DNA from: Cryptomeria japonica
Taxonomy: Eukaryota; Streptophyta; Pinopsida; Cupressales; Cupressaceae
DNA: 62,000 nucleotides
Direction of reading: 5' to 3'
Assembly: GCF_030272615.1 (NCBI RefSeq)
Contig: NC_081410.1
Location: 121,646,640 to 121,708,639, forward strand
The first letter of the stretch is position 1, and each line of letters begins with the position of its first letter. Below the pieces are notes generated by a model, which was given only the letters and a program-made list of their open reading frames with translations, did not search any database and was not told the DNA's origin. Below are positions 11,836 through 23,960 of this stretch, piece by piece. The position numbers were made by a program, and so were the translations under genes.

Positions 11836-12828
11836 CTGGCATTGAAAAAATGCATCCTGACAGGGGAAAGATTGTGTAGATTGGTGTTCCTGGGCCCTTT
11901 TAGATGCATAATGTGCAAGAAGATAGAAGAATTTGTCGATCACCTGCTTCTACAATGTGAGGAAGCTCATAAGGTATGGAACTTCCTATTAGGGAAGTTG
12001 GGATGGGCTGTCCCTTTACCTAATTCAATTCTTGATGTTTTCTCCAGCTGGAATCTTCCTAGTCGTAGGTCTATTTTCTCTAGTGTATGGCTAGTTGCGC
12101 CCTCCCTTGTTGTATGGGAAATTTGGAAGGAGAGGAACAAGAGGATTTTCCAAGGAAAAGAAGAATCAGGGGGGAGCTCGCTGTCAAGGGTAGAAAGAGC
12201 AATAGCTGAAGCTGTATCAGTGGCGGCTAGGAACCATAATCTAGCAAAACACCCTTACACTAATGAAGATATAAAAATTCAAGTGAATTGGCCTCTTGTG
12301 GTTTGTCAACCCGTTAATGGGTCCTTGGGGGCTAATCCCACTTTAGATAAAGGGGAGGTCATTTGGGAGCCACCTACTAAGGAATGGATAAAAATAAATT
12401 TCGATGGGGCTTCTAGAGGAAACCTGGGAATCTTAGGTGTGGGGTTAGTGACGAGGAATGACAAAGGGTCTATCCTCTTCAAAGGAGCACATCGTCTGCA
12501 GGATGGTATGAATAACAAAGCAGAGGCCCAGGTGACACTTTTGGCAACTGAGTTGGCTTTAAACATGAAAGTCCAATGGTTGCATCTAGAAGGAGACTCC
12601 CAGGTGATCATCAATGCAATTACTAAAGGAAACACTCCATCCTGAAAATTATCTCATTGGATGGTGATCATTCGAGAGAAACTCAAATCTTTGGAGGAAT
12701 TTTGGGTCTCCCACGTCAGGCGAGGTGCAAATGCAGTGGCAGATCTACTCTCCAACATTGGCTGCGACATGAATAGTCAAATGGCTAAGTGGTGGAAGGT
12801 AGATGGCAGATTGTGGAAGTGGTCTTAA
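11836..12828 (+). pseudogene. LINE ORF2, 3' part: RT zinc finger and RNase H
   Basis: The reading frame resumes after the second CTGGC (A-L-K-K-C). A zinc-binding region similar to zf-RVT follows (CIMCKKIEEFVDHLLLQC, about 11908-11961), then WEIWKERNKRIF. A plant-type RNase H follows with its acidic residues visible: INFDGASRGN (Asp), NNKAEAQ (Glu), LEGDSQ (Asp) and HVRRGANAVAD (His/Asp) before the stop at 12826-12828. One in-frame TGA at 12643-12645 probably replaced TGG. RNase H degrades the RNA strand of the RNA/DNA hybrid. Confidence 0.88.
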
Positions 12829-13162
12829 ATGCAGTCCTAGAAACATGAAGCTAACAACATGCACGCTAGGAAGCCCGAAATGACAAGTACATATTTTTTG
12901 TCGGTGTTTGCAATAAAAGTGGCAGTTGCCTATTGCAAACAATACTTTTTGGAGATGATGGCGAAGTGCAGCAAATCTGCTATGAATTTTTTTTTCCCTT
13001 ATGCCATCATGCTTGCATTTATTACCTGTCTTAAACGACGACGGAGGAATTTAATTCCTTTGGTTTGTGAGTTGGTGGCTAAGTTTGTATTTAGTGTGAT
13101 TGATAAATGGTTTTATGTCATTTGTATTGTAGAGTCTGGAGTAAATAATTTCTGTAGGTCTA

Positions 13163-13852
13163 ATGGAAGCAAACTTCACGTTGCGAACCGAGAAGAAGTT
13201 GGTGTCATTCCTGGGGATAGTTTCGGAAAAGAGGATGCAGGGGCTTTTCAAGTACAAAGAGGAGAAATTATGGAATGGGGCATGCCTTATGCTAGTAGAG
13301 GAGGTATCGCACATCCATTTTCGCTATTGGATGAACATGGAGGTGTATTCCCTGATTTTGGCATGGGCATGCGAGTTTGAGCCGGAGGTGGAGAAAATAT
13401 GACTCACTCTAACAAAATTGATTGATGGGAAGTACCTAATCAACCTCGACTCCATTCTGGAGTGGGTAGTGCCTCAGACAAGCATTCACATTAGGGAAGG
13501 AGATGACAAGGAGGAGTTGCTGCCGTTTGTTCGAGGACCGAAAAATGACATAAAGGAACAATGCCGTGAACGAGCTCGCATTGGGTGGGAAGCTATGAAG
13601 CTCTGTGTAAAACTCATTAGGATGAATGAAGTCTTGAAGGCTCTAAAGGTGGTAGCGAGGATGGAGGTCGAGAGAGATCTATGAGATAGGTTCGAGGAAG
13701 GGTGGGCGGTTCAATTGCTAGCAAGTCTGGAAGGAGACCCAGATTTTGGATGCTTGGAATGCATTTCGAAGATGAAAAGCGAAGCTGTAAATGGGAAAGC
13801 TATGACTGACATAGTGGATGAGGAGAAGGAGAACCAGAGCGAGAGCGAGTGA
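13163..13852 (+). pseudogene. Candidate third LINE ORF, unknown function
   Basis: One frame runs 230 codons from ATG 13163 to TGA 13850-13852 with only two in-frame stops, TGA at 13400-13402 and 13682-13684. Both are at positions where a CGA-to-TGA change would explain them. The product would be soluble and mixed-charge, with a Trp/Glu-rich middle (LEWVVPQT, KEELLPFVRG) and an acidic end (EEKENQSESE). I recognise no domain. It lies between ORF2 and the poly(A) tail, where plant L1 elements normally have only 3' UTR. It could instead be a captured host fragment or chance. An overlapping frame at 12859-13380 is also open but has low-complexity hydrophobic composition and I do not favour it. Confidence 0.4.
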
Positions 13853-14105
13853 GTGGCCATGGGGCCATTGATTTTCCACACTTTTCCATTATGCTGGTTT
13901 TATTAGATGTTTTAGTCATGTCTGTAACATTTGGTGCATAGATGCACATGACTGGTTCCTTCTTTGTTTTGCTTCAAATGGTTTTTAGAGTAGGCTATGA
14001 CTATGAATATTTTGGGCCGATGTTTACATCTCTTAACTTGGCCTTTGGATGATGTTGGCTGTAAACTTTTATTTCTGAATAAATTTACTACAAAATTATA
14101 GATAG

Positions 14106-14117
14106 AAAAAAAAAAAA
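14106..14117 (+). other. LINE poly(A) tail
   Basis: A run of 12 A lies about 25 bases after GAATAAAT, a likely polyadenylation signal. Together they mark the LINE 3' end. Confidence 0.7.
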
Positions 14118-17100
14118 TCGAAAATAACACTCTAAAATTATCTTCAAATTTTAAGAAATAATAAAATAATTTGTATTAACACATATCCCAAAAAACCTTA
14201 CCATATATTTTCTACATATAAAAAATACTATATTTAACATTAAATAACTGAAACCATAACCTAATTCATTTTCCTAAAGAAATGGATTTTGAATGAGAAG
14301 ACACATTAAATATATAATGTGATATCTTCCACCAAAGAAAAATATAATGACTTAAAATTTTATGATCAAAAGTTCTTAATATCAAACTCTCCACTCAATT
14401 ACTACTGATTAAAAAATTTGAATTTCTTAATTACAAAAATATATATTATAGGATAAGCTTAGTTGGTAAATTGTAAATAATTTCTAATTGCAATGGTAAA
14501 AAATGCCTACCTTGTCTTTTTTCTTTCATTTTAGATTCATTTTGATTTGTTGATTGGATGTAAAATGATATGTTTTGTATATATATGCTGTGAAATAAAT
14601 TGATCATTTCTTATCATCTTATAAACTCATTGACAAGGTTTAGACCTAATTGTTAGATTGTCTATTCATCGACCTAGTTTAGATTCACAAATTGTGGAAT
14701 TGACATGGGCTAGCCCCATTATTTGTAAGAATGAACCTAATTTTCTAATTTTAAATCTTGATTTTTGGGCCTATAAGTTTTTCAACATTTAGCTTCTATG
14801 AGTTGAATACTGGGATGTTATACTTCAAGGCAAACTTTTTCATTTGAAACATTTACCAAATATTTTAATGCACATATACAACCTAGATCAAAGAAACTCT
14901 CATTCATTATATCATCATAAGAGCACTAATAGCAACATAACATCTTAGACATATAACATGGAGTTTTTAAATTTATATCTAAGAGTTTGAAAATAAGGAG
15001 AAATACTTCTACTCTAGGAAACTCCTTTATCCATGATTCCAATTTTTATGAACATTACAATAATCAAGGGGAGTGAATCTCAAACTTGAAATTCAATAAA
15101 GTAACTTTTTTTATTATCATTTTAGATCAATACAAAATGGTCATATTCATAAACATGTGATATATTTCATAAATGTGTAGGGTAGTTTTGTAGTTGCAAA
15201 AGTAATGGTCCTGTTGTTCTAAAAAATGAGCAAACCAAGTTCACCTACAATCTATCTATGAAATAGCCAGCTTCATACAATGAAGAACTTCAAGACTTGG
15301 ACAACATAACAAGGATTTGAATCCTTCTACTCTTTAGGTTCTGCAAAACCTAGGTGGGTGTACCTTTGATGCATTGACTCAGACACATTACACACATATG
15401 GCAACTTCAATAAAAGCAGATAGATCTCATAAGGCTTAACAACTAGGAGGTTACTGCAGATGGGCTAGATCTACATTGACATCTCAAGTAAATTGAAGCA
15501 TGAGATAGGTGGAACAAACTAAGACTACAAACATAAAAGTAAATGGATATTTGATTTTTAAGAAATCTCTGAGAATTCCCAGAATTTGCAAGACTAGTGC
15601 CTTATCCAAGGGGAACAGAGTCATACATCAAACTGTAAATGAAAACCTCTACTGCAAATCCATCTTCATCATCGAATATTCCTGCATTAATGCCTTGCAT
15701 AAATGCATTACTCAGCTCATCCATGAAATCATCAGATCTTGAATACATATTCCATTATTTATGATTGATTACGAAATTTAAATTCTTCTTTGAAGAATAC
15801 CTACAAACAATCACAACAATCTCCTTGAGATGACAAATTCCAGCCTCCTTGAGGATTTAATTTGTAATAAAGAAATACATATTTAGAGACAATCTTGTGT
15901 GAATTTATGCATGCCTTACATACATATAAACCTACGACTAGAAACACCTACAACAAGAAGATATACTCCATTACTTGAAAGAGGACATTAGACTATACAA
16001 ATTGTAGAAGAAAAACTTAGAGCTGGAAACACAGAATATGGAGCTCTGCTCACAAAATTTTTGGAACCCTTATAAAATGAGAATACCTCTGAATAAGAAG
16101 GAAGAGAGAAGAATTTTAGATTTCATCTATGATGATGACCACTATCCCAAATCTTTATACATTAACTTCTCAGACACCTGGCCTATAGAAAATCTTCTCT
16201 GACAAACTAAAAAATCCTTCTGAAATCCTGAGGCAACTACTCTTGAGATACTTGACGTGTACAATGACTGATTGTAGAAACAAACATCTCGGATCGAGAG
16301 CTTTCCAATGATATATAATACTTGTATATTCGGGCAAAAAATAACCCGCTAGTGAGTTAATCTCTCAAGCCCTTCAGTCATTTAAATTTTGGCATTTATG
16401 TAATATAGTCCAAAACTATATATTTAACTTTGAAATTTTGCCTTGATCCTCCTTCTGCGCTCCACCAGGTGGCACCCCCTGATTGGCTCCGGGGTCCCTA
16501 TTCGGCCACCTCAGCGTGGCCTGGACTCATCGCCAGAATGAAGCTCATCTTTGTCACTGGGTCACGATGGAAAGTCTAACAAGCAGTTGCCCATCACGAC
16601 CTAGCGACCATCGTTGGATTTTCTTTGGATCTGCTCGCTCGTGAGGTCTCTATTTTTTTGGGTGTTATCATTTTATGCTAGCGAGCTGGAGATTGGGTTT
16701 AAATCGCAAGGTCTCAAATTGGATTTTGCCACTCTCCCCTTCTGTCGGGTCCCACCACTTGGTTGCCATGTCATGAGGGTATTCATTTCGGGAACTTCAC
16801 AATCACGGTACAACGACAGCCATTGATAGTCCCAAAATTTTACTCCACCGTTGATCTCCCTCGGATCTGCCATTGGATCTTCTTGATTTGCATGACCCTT
16901 AGCCTCTTCTTGCTAGCCTGTCCCAAAATTTGGACACCTTGAGATGCACGCGCTTGCAAGGTCCACTGGGTCATGAGCCACCTCTTGCCAAAAGCCCTTA
17001 AGCTTTGACACTATAGAAGTGTGTGGCTTTGTATTAAAATACAAAATATTTCCTTCCCACAACCAATGTGGGATAAATGTTTATGCCTGGCAGTATTTAC

Positions 17101-17582
17101 ATGGAAATATCTTTGGCCTTTAAAAAACCTCTTTGGCACCCAATTAAAAATGCCTTACATAGGCTGATTGCATTTGCTGAAAGCCTCTTTGCTTCCCATG
17201 TTTCACATGCAACTGAAGGGAGGATTGCTGGCTTCATTTTACCTGTCTTCAAACCGGGCGATTTAGGTTGATTCATCAGGAGGTCATTTGAAAGTGCAGA
17301 GCAGAATTTTAAAATGGGCCACTCAAATTATCAAAATTTTATAGGTCCCAACAGGTCCAAATATTCAAATAGAAAATTTATTTATTCATATATAGTTGTT
17401 TGTCATATCCTAATTTTCTTATGCATGAAAAATTAAGTAAAAAATTCCAAAAAAAAAAGTTCTATATACTATTATTTTTTATTATTCCAAAAAATTGCTT
17501 CTGATTTCTAGGATTGATTATAAGTAACATTTGTTTAATATATTTACCCTTGTATTGACCTATTAATGGGCCTATTTGGGAT
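14118..17582. other. Gene-free AT-rich DNA with a GC-richer island at about 16440-17280
   Basis: I find no coding signal or known element. 14118-16430 is AT-rich with scattered short chance ORFs. About 16440-17280 is clearly richer in GC and contains repeated short motifs (GGATCTGC/GGATCTTC and CACGA) that could be an old LTR or a solo repeat, but I see no paired copy. A stretch near 14450 (AAGCTTAGTTGGTAAA) resembles a tRNA/SINE A box, but there is no convincing B box. Confidence 0.5.
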
Positions 17583-18060
17583 GATCTAGATTTCAAGGAG
17601 AAGGAAGTTGTCAAATGGATGAAGCCTAATGTAGGATGGGTGAAAATCAATTTTGATGGGACTTTGAAAGGGAATCCGAGTCCTTATGGTGCAGGCTTTA
17701 AAGAAAGGGATTGGTACCACAATATCTTAGTGATTGGAGCTAAAAGACTAAAGGAGCGATCAAACAACGAGGCCAAGATGCAAGAAACATTATCGACAAT
17801 CAAGATGGATAAGAAATTATCAATCACTAATTTTCATTTGGAGGGAGACTCTTTAATTGTTATCAATGCCATTATTATCGGTGGAATTCTAGTGTGGAAG
17901 TTGAATAAATATGGTAAAATTATAAGAGAACATTTAATACGTTTAAAAAATTTAAAGTTTCTCATTTCTTGAGAAGTGGAAATAAGGTGGTGGATAGAAT
18001 TTCAAAGTGAGCAATGTCATTAATGGAGGAGCAAAAGAAATCTACCTAGGAATATTTTTA
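17583..18060 (+). pseudogene. LINE RNase H tail fragment
   Basis: The C-terminal end of a second, different LINE ORF2 is present. GWVKINFDGTLKGNPSPYGAGF, NNEAKM and LEGDSLIVINAI give the RNase H acidic triad. After a frameshift near 17955 the motif FLRSGNKVVDRISK follows, corresponding to the HVxRxxNxxAD end of the domain. There is no RT upstream, so the copy is 5'-truncated, a common LINE outcome. 18061-18335 is probably its 3' UTR and has no gene. Confidence 0.75.
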
Positions 18061-18335
18061 AGAAATTTAACTCGATTGATATAGATAGGTTGTACACCAC
18101 CAGCTATAGAGGTCATTATGGAAAGGTATGAGATTTAAATACAACGAAACGAGAGTTATAGGATTTAAAGGCATACCAACCTTCTATCACTGCACAACAA
18201 TTTGAAATTTATGTTACGTGGCGTGCAGAAGGTTGGTGGTGGGAGAGTTACAAAATGGAATCAAACTTTACTATAATTGCGACTAAAGAATAGTTGGCCT
18301 TCCCGGGTTGAGTCTGAGAGAAGAGACTATGGAAA

Positions 18336-19676
18336 TGCAGTGTCATAAAATTGCAACCTTAGCAATTTTTGATTGCATTAGGGTCCTCATGCATGCAAAC
18401 TCAAATCCTCTAGCCTCATCAGAGACTGGAGATTGCTCAACCATTGGAATCAATGTCTCCCTTGGCTTCCGCACCACCCTGTCTGCACTCTGCCCTGGAG
18501 AAAGGGGTAGGACAGGGGCGTGGCCCCACTATCCCCCCTTGGACAGAGGTGTGGAGCCCCTGTCCTCGCCCTATTTTAGGGCAAGATCTTCCTAGAGCAT
18601 GCATTGTGGGTTGTGCAGTGAGCGGGAAACCTCCCTGATGTCGGCTTGTGACAAAATTCAAATCCTTCAAACATGTATTTAAGGGGGCATTTGTCCTCTC
18701 ATCGGCATAAGTTGGATAGGTTGAAGTTGGAGAGATTAAAGTTACACAATTGATCAAGCATTCAAGCATTCTTTTCCAACATTGAGCATTCTCAAGTCTC
18801 CCTTCAAGGCTAGGTGTTGCATTCAAATCAAGGATTCAACCATTGGAGAGGAGATTGATTTCAACATACAATTCCACATAAGCATTTCTATCAACATTTC
18901 TCCTACAACCTCCCTTGAGGTGATTTACAATTCAGTCTTTCATCTACTTGCAAGTAATTTTTTTCATTACTTGGTTAATTCCAAAACTGGGGCTTGACCT
19001 AAAGGCAAACCCTCAATCCCAACCCATTTTCCTCTCTTTTTTGTGTGTAGGTTGTAGGTGCGCAACTGTACTTTCAGATTTAGGCTCCATTTATAGAGGT
19101 GAAAAAACCCTTTTCGTTTCGCGGATTTTTCGGAGGATCCTGTACATTCTTGCCACGGTCTAGACAACTTTTCGTCAAATTCATAGGGCGACTTCATCTC
19201 GATATTTTACTAGTAGATCCAGGTGCACAACTTCATCCCATATTCTGATCTTAAGTTATAATCGATTCTTTGTCACTTTTGCACTACATAATTCAATCAA
19301 ATTCCTTTCCATTTCAAAAAAGGAAAAGGGGGATCATCCTAACATTCTCAATTCATTTAGAATTCAATCGATCATCTTTGTGTGGAGATTGAATCTAGTG
19401 AATTATCTCATCCCCTTCTTCCTAATGTAATCGTGAAAAGTGCTTGAAGGATAATCAATAGTGAAACTCTCATCTCTATTTGAGGGAACATTTTCCTACC
19501 ATTACATTTTAGTGAACCTAACATCTTGCATGCTTTCCTTTGGACAATATTGCATATTTTTTATTTACAAGTTTCAAATTTCTACAAACTTAGTGGTTAA
19601 ATCATTCAAAACCCTAGTTTTTAAAATTAAACTTGAACTTGTGATTTGTAAAAATTGCTTGTGGCTTTCTTAGATC
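18336..19676 (+). repeat. 5' LTR of the second gag-protease element
   Basis: It begins TGCAGTGTCATAAAATTG (the start could equally be TGTCAT at 18341). A GC-rich segment around 18480-18590 is followed by TATTTAAG at 18676-18683, a candidate TATA element. The 3' limit is where similarity with the other copy stops. Confidence 0.7.
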
Positions 19677-20629
19677 TGAAAATTTCTTTGTTTGTCACAT
19701 TCAATTTCCTTATTGTCTTGTTCAATTTCCAATTAAAATTTATAAAATTAAGAAGTTGCTTGTTAAAACCCTAATTTTCAAAAATCATCTTGCTCTTGTG
19801 CCAAAATTTGATTTCCATTTTATTTTTAGATTTCTGATTGTTCTCAAATTTGTCTTCAATCCTACAATTCAAATTTTCAATTTCCTCCCTTTTCCCAAAA
19901 TTCAATTTTTAAAATTAAGTAGTTAGGTCATCAAACCCTAATTTTTAAAATTAATTGGATTTTGTGTGAATTTCAAAAAAATTTCATCTACATTCAGATT
20001 TTTAGACATTTTCCAAAGTGTCCCTATCCATTAGGTTTGACCCTTTTCAAAATTACAATTCAATTCCTCTTTTTCTTCAAAACCCTAATAGGGTCCTATT
20101 TTCACCTTTGTGCCTTCATTTCGCCCATCTAGAGATTGTAAAATTCGCCAATTTCTGGGGGTTAGCTTTAGAATCATCATAATATCCATCCCTGAAAAAT
20201 TTTGAAAAAATTTGGTCGGACCATGTGCATTCCCGCCACAGTCCTCGACTTTTTTCCCAAAATTTTGGGAGACTGTTATGGCTAGATCTAATAGCCTAAA
20301 TTCGAAAGATTGGCTGATTTTATCAAATTTGTATCCCTCTAGAATCAGAAATACCTTCAAAATTCAACATTTTCAACTTTCAAGAAAAAATTTAAAATTA
20401 AGAGGTTAATTATAGTCTGCCCTGATTTTAAAAAATTCTAATTTTAAAATTAAGTGGTATTCCTTTGGCCCTAATTTTAAAATTTCAATTTCCTTTCATT
20501 TTTGGAAATTGTGTCATCCTCTTCCCCAACTGAGTTCAAATTGCGTAATCATTATTTTCTTGAATTTTACATTACTCAATTTTGTAAGCTTTGTTTCACA
20601 ATTCAAAATTCAAATTTTCCCTCTAGTGC
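19677..20629 (+). other. Leader between LTR and gag, degenerate AT-rich repeats
   Basis: No gene and no clear primer binding site are visible. The phrase AACCCTAATTTT...AAAATTAAG recurs in diverged form about every 90-200 bases from the LTR end through about 20500. A stretch at 20215-20260 (GTGCATTCCCGCCACAGTCC) resembles LTR sequence near 19140-19180, as if part of the LTR had been duplicated into the leader. Confidence 0.5.
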
Positions 20630-23600
20630 ATGAGTTTTAGCACTATTAGTCCTACCAATCCTATCCTCATCAGACGAAGCATTAGAATTAAGGCTTCCCA
20701 AGGTTTAACTACTAAAGAGATGGAGCCTAATTTGGGTAACTTATTTAATGAGGATCATGCTAATTCTTCCCATCCTAATCATATGCCTATTGATGGATCT
20801 CATTATGAAGAAGAAACTTTAACTAGGGTTTCTTTAGATCAACTTTCTATATTGGACAATCAATTTGACAGTTTTCAACAATGGATGTCCCAAGAATACC
20901 CTAATAGTGAAGCTCTTCCATTAATTGAAGGTCTTAAACACGTGCTTCAAAGTGATAAGAATGGAATTGATATATTGCGTGGCATTGCACATATTGTTGA
21001 TTCTAATATCATGCCTATCAAGAGTTGTGCCAAAACCCTAGGTTATTCACAACCTTCAACACAAGTTAATTCCTCTATTCCTTTGACTAATCCTATGACT
21101 AGTATTCCTACTTTCACATCTAACATCATGGCTAGTTCAACGCAATATGTCATTCCTACAACCATAGGTCATGGGGGAAACCCCTCTTCTTCATTTAATC
21201 CTCCCTTGTTACCTATGACTTCCATGAGTATTCCTATTATTCTTCAATAATCAATGAGACACAAGGGGACAATTCCTTCAACAACTTCATTCCTCCTTTA
21301 AGTGTCCCTTTTCCTACCCAGTCATCACCAATGCCTGATTATCATAATGTCACACCACCTTATTCTCAGTCCATGCCTTCTTTCAATAACATCACACCAC
21401 CTTCTCAATCACCTATGTGTAACATCAATTCTTCTACTGAAATGACAATTAACAATCTTGCTCAAATTGTGTCTTCCTTACAACAACAAATTGCTTCTAT
21501 GAGTCAATCCAAGTTTATTGTGCCCACATTTGATGTTGTGAGCCCACTTTCTCTTGATATTGTTAAAGTCGTGTCACCTAAACATGTGGAGATCCCTCAA
21601 TTGGAACTCTATAATAGAAAAGGTGATCCTCTTACGCATGTTCATTCCAAACCTTGTGTACTGATTTTGCTTATGATCAACAATTGCTTGCAAAATTGTT
21701 TACAAGAACACTAAGAGATAAGGCCTTACAATGGTATTGTTCTCTACCTTCTTATTCTATCACTTCCTTTCAACGAATAGTAAATGCTTTCATCCAACAA
21801 TTTCAAAACAACATTGGTCCTAAAATCACTTTGACTGATTTAAAGCATTATAAACAAGGTGCTAAAGAAAAAGTGACTGATTTCATTGGTAGATATAAGC
21901 GTTTGTGTGCTCAAATTTCTTTTCATGTGCCTGACAATGTTATTCAAAGAATTTTCATTTCTAATTTACAAAAAGATATCAAGGAAAAGCTTCTTTTGTT
22001 TGCATTTACTTCCTTTCCGTAGTTGTGCGCAACACTCCACAATTATCAATTGGTCGTGAGTCAAATGGAGCAATCCACTCCTATGGCTCTAAGTGATAAG
22101 GAGGAGACTGTTCAACAACCCTTTGTGAAGTTCAAACCAACAAAAAGCTTCATCAAGTTCAATGATCCAATCAACAACAACAATGTGAATGCTACAACAG
22201 GTGTGCCTTCTATTTCTAAATTTTTCCAAAGAGAAAGACAATTTACTCCTTTAAATGAATCTTTACATAGTATTATGTCTCAGTTGTTGCATACAAATAT
22301 TATCAAACTTCCTCCTATAAAACAAATTGATCCTTCCAAACTTGCATCTCCTTATTTTGATAATAATTCCTTTTGCCAATTTCATCGTCAACTTGGTCAT
22401 GATACTCATAAATGTTTTGCATTGAAAAATAAGGTTCAAGACTTGATTGATAATAATACTATATCTGTGGCAGGTGTGAATGATAAAGGGAATAAATCAA
22501 TTTCTCCTCCTAATCAAAATCTTAATATTTTCATTGATCCCTTGCCATCTCATACCTCTAACATTATTGAGATTGTGCCTAATTCTCTCACTTCTGAAGA
22601 ATTCACCTGTATGGCTCCAAAATTGGTTAATGTGGTAGAAACACAAGATACGCCTAAGGATCCTTGTATTACATTTGACCCTAGCGATACCATTAGAGCA
22701 CCCGATGGCCCTTTATGCATAGTTGCAAAGGTTAAGGGTATCCCTTATCGTGGTGCCCTGATTGATCCCTCTTGCATGGTTAATGCCATAACTAAAGAGT
22801 ATCTTTTCACTTTACGATTGCATAAGCCAATCTATGATGCTTATAATGTAGTTGTGAAGTTATTTAATGGCTTCTCTTGTCCTGCCATTCACTCTATCAC
22901 CCTTCTCGTTGAAGTTCATGCTAAATCCATGGATGCTGACTTTGTTATCATACCTTCTTCTGAGCAATTCTGTGTGAAGATGGGCTATCCTTGGCTATCT
23001 TCCATAAAGAATATTGCTTCTCTAGTCCACAAGTGTCTTAAATATCCTTGCAATGGAGAAATCATCACCGTGGACCCTAGCTTATTTCGTCCATCCAAAA
23101 GAAGCCCAGGTGTTCCTATTGATTTCCATTGGCCCAATTTCAATTTCTTCCATCAAGGAGCGATGCTCTTTTTCAATCTTATCAAAAATGGAAGAGAGAT
23201 ATAATATTATCCTTAAGTCAACCTTTATCCCCAACACTTGACATTACTATTATTCTTCAATATGAGGTTCTTGCCCTCTCGGATAGAAGTAATCTCCCTC
23301 CTAAGGAAAATTGTCCACGTACTCCTATAGATGTTACTTTACCTTCTCTTAAGGAGAACAAAAATATTCCTCCTAAAGTTAGACCTATACCTCCTCCTCA
23401 TGATGGACCTGGTCTCCTTCGTACACCTAATATTTCTCCTTTCTATGACACAGTTCAACCTCCTTCCTCTTATCGAGAGAAGAGGCCTGCTTCTCCTATT
23501 GTTCAACCAAAAATACTTCAACCTAAACCTTCCACTATCAAGGAGAGAAACGTTCCTACTTTTTCAAGTGTTCCTCCTTCTCAGCCTTCCACTAAGACTT

Positions 23601-23960
23601 AACAGAATCATTGTGCAAGAGAATGCCGACGAAGATGTTGTGTTCGAGCTCGTGAAGCTATCCCTCAAAATATTCAGTCTCCTCAGACTCCAACAATTGA
23701 CATGATTCCCTTTTCTCCTAAGCAAGATTCTCAACCAACATCTCCAAATCATAAGTTGCATAAAACATGTGATGGTTTCACTCCTATTCTTGTTCTTGCT
23801 CCTCTTGCTTTAAACTCTGATGAAGAAATGGGTAAAAATATTATTCATAATGGTAATACAACTCCTAATGCTTCTGATAGTGAGTATGAGTATGTTGATG
23901 TGGACAAACATTTATCGGATGAGTTTTCACAAACCCTAATCCTAGCTCCTTGAATTGAAC
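20630..23960 (+). pseudogene. gag-protease polyprotein, frameshifted
   Basis: Coding is spread over frames joined by at least three shifts. 20630-21250 is an N-terminal Ser/Pro/Asn-rich region. 21331-22022 carries a Retrotrans_gag capsid core (FTRTLRDKALQWYCSLP, near 21695). 22023-23204 continues after one TAG and has a C-x2-H-x4-H-x4-C finger (CQFHRQLGHDTHKC, about 22375) typical of Tat/Ogre gag. A retropepsin-like domain follows in which the catalytic loop reads LIDPSCMVN, lacking the usual D-T/S-G glycine, and then GYPWLSS. 23129-23602 and 23702-23953 are a Pro-rich tail in other frames. No RT follows. The frameshifts and the loop change indicate an inactive copy. Confidence 0.75.

Larger units (their letters stand above)
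1647..14117 (+). mobile_element. Plant L1-type LINE, full-length but inactive, split by an LTR element
   Basis: The order is leader, ORF1, ORF2, a possible ORF3 and a poly(A) run at 14106-14117, the standard layout of a plant non-LTR retrotransposon that copies itself by target-primed reverse transcription. Excluding the 5433-bp insertion and its duplicated target site, the LINE is about 7.0 kb. Multiple stops and one frameshift make it inactive. 1647-1851 is leader with no ORF I can support. 12829-13162 and 13853-14105 are 3' non-coding apart from the ORF3 candidate. I could not identify a target-site duplication around the LINE itself, partly because its 5' side abuts another element. Confidence 0.85.

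Noticed and set aside
12859-13380. A 173-residue ORF in the LINE 3' region
   Set aside because: It overlaps the better-composed 13163-13852 frame and is hydrophobic and low in complexity, so I did not call it a gene.
14446-14520. tRNA-like A box (AAGCTTAGTTGGTAAA), possible SINE or tRNA
   Set aside because: No matching B box and no cloverleaf could be drawn.
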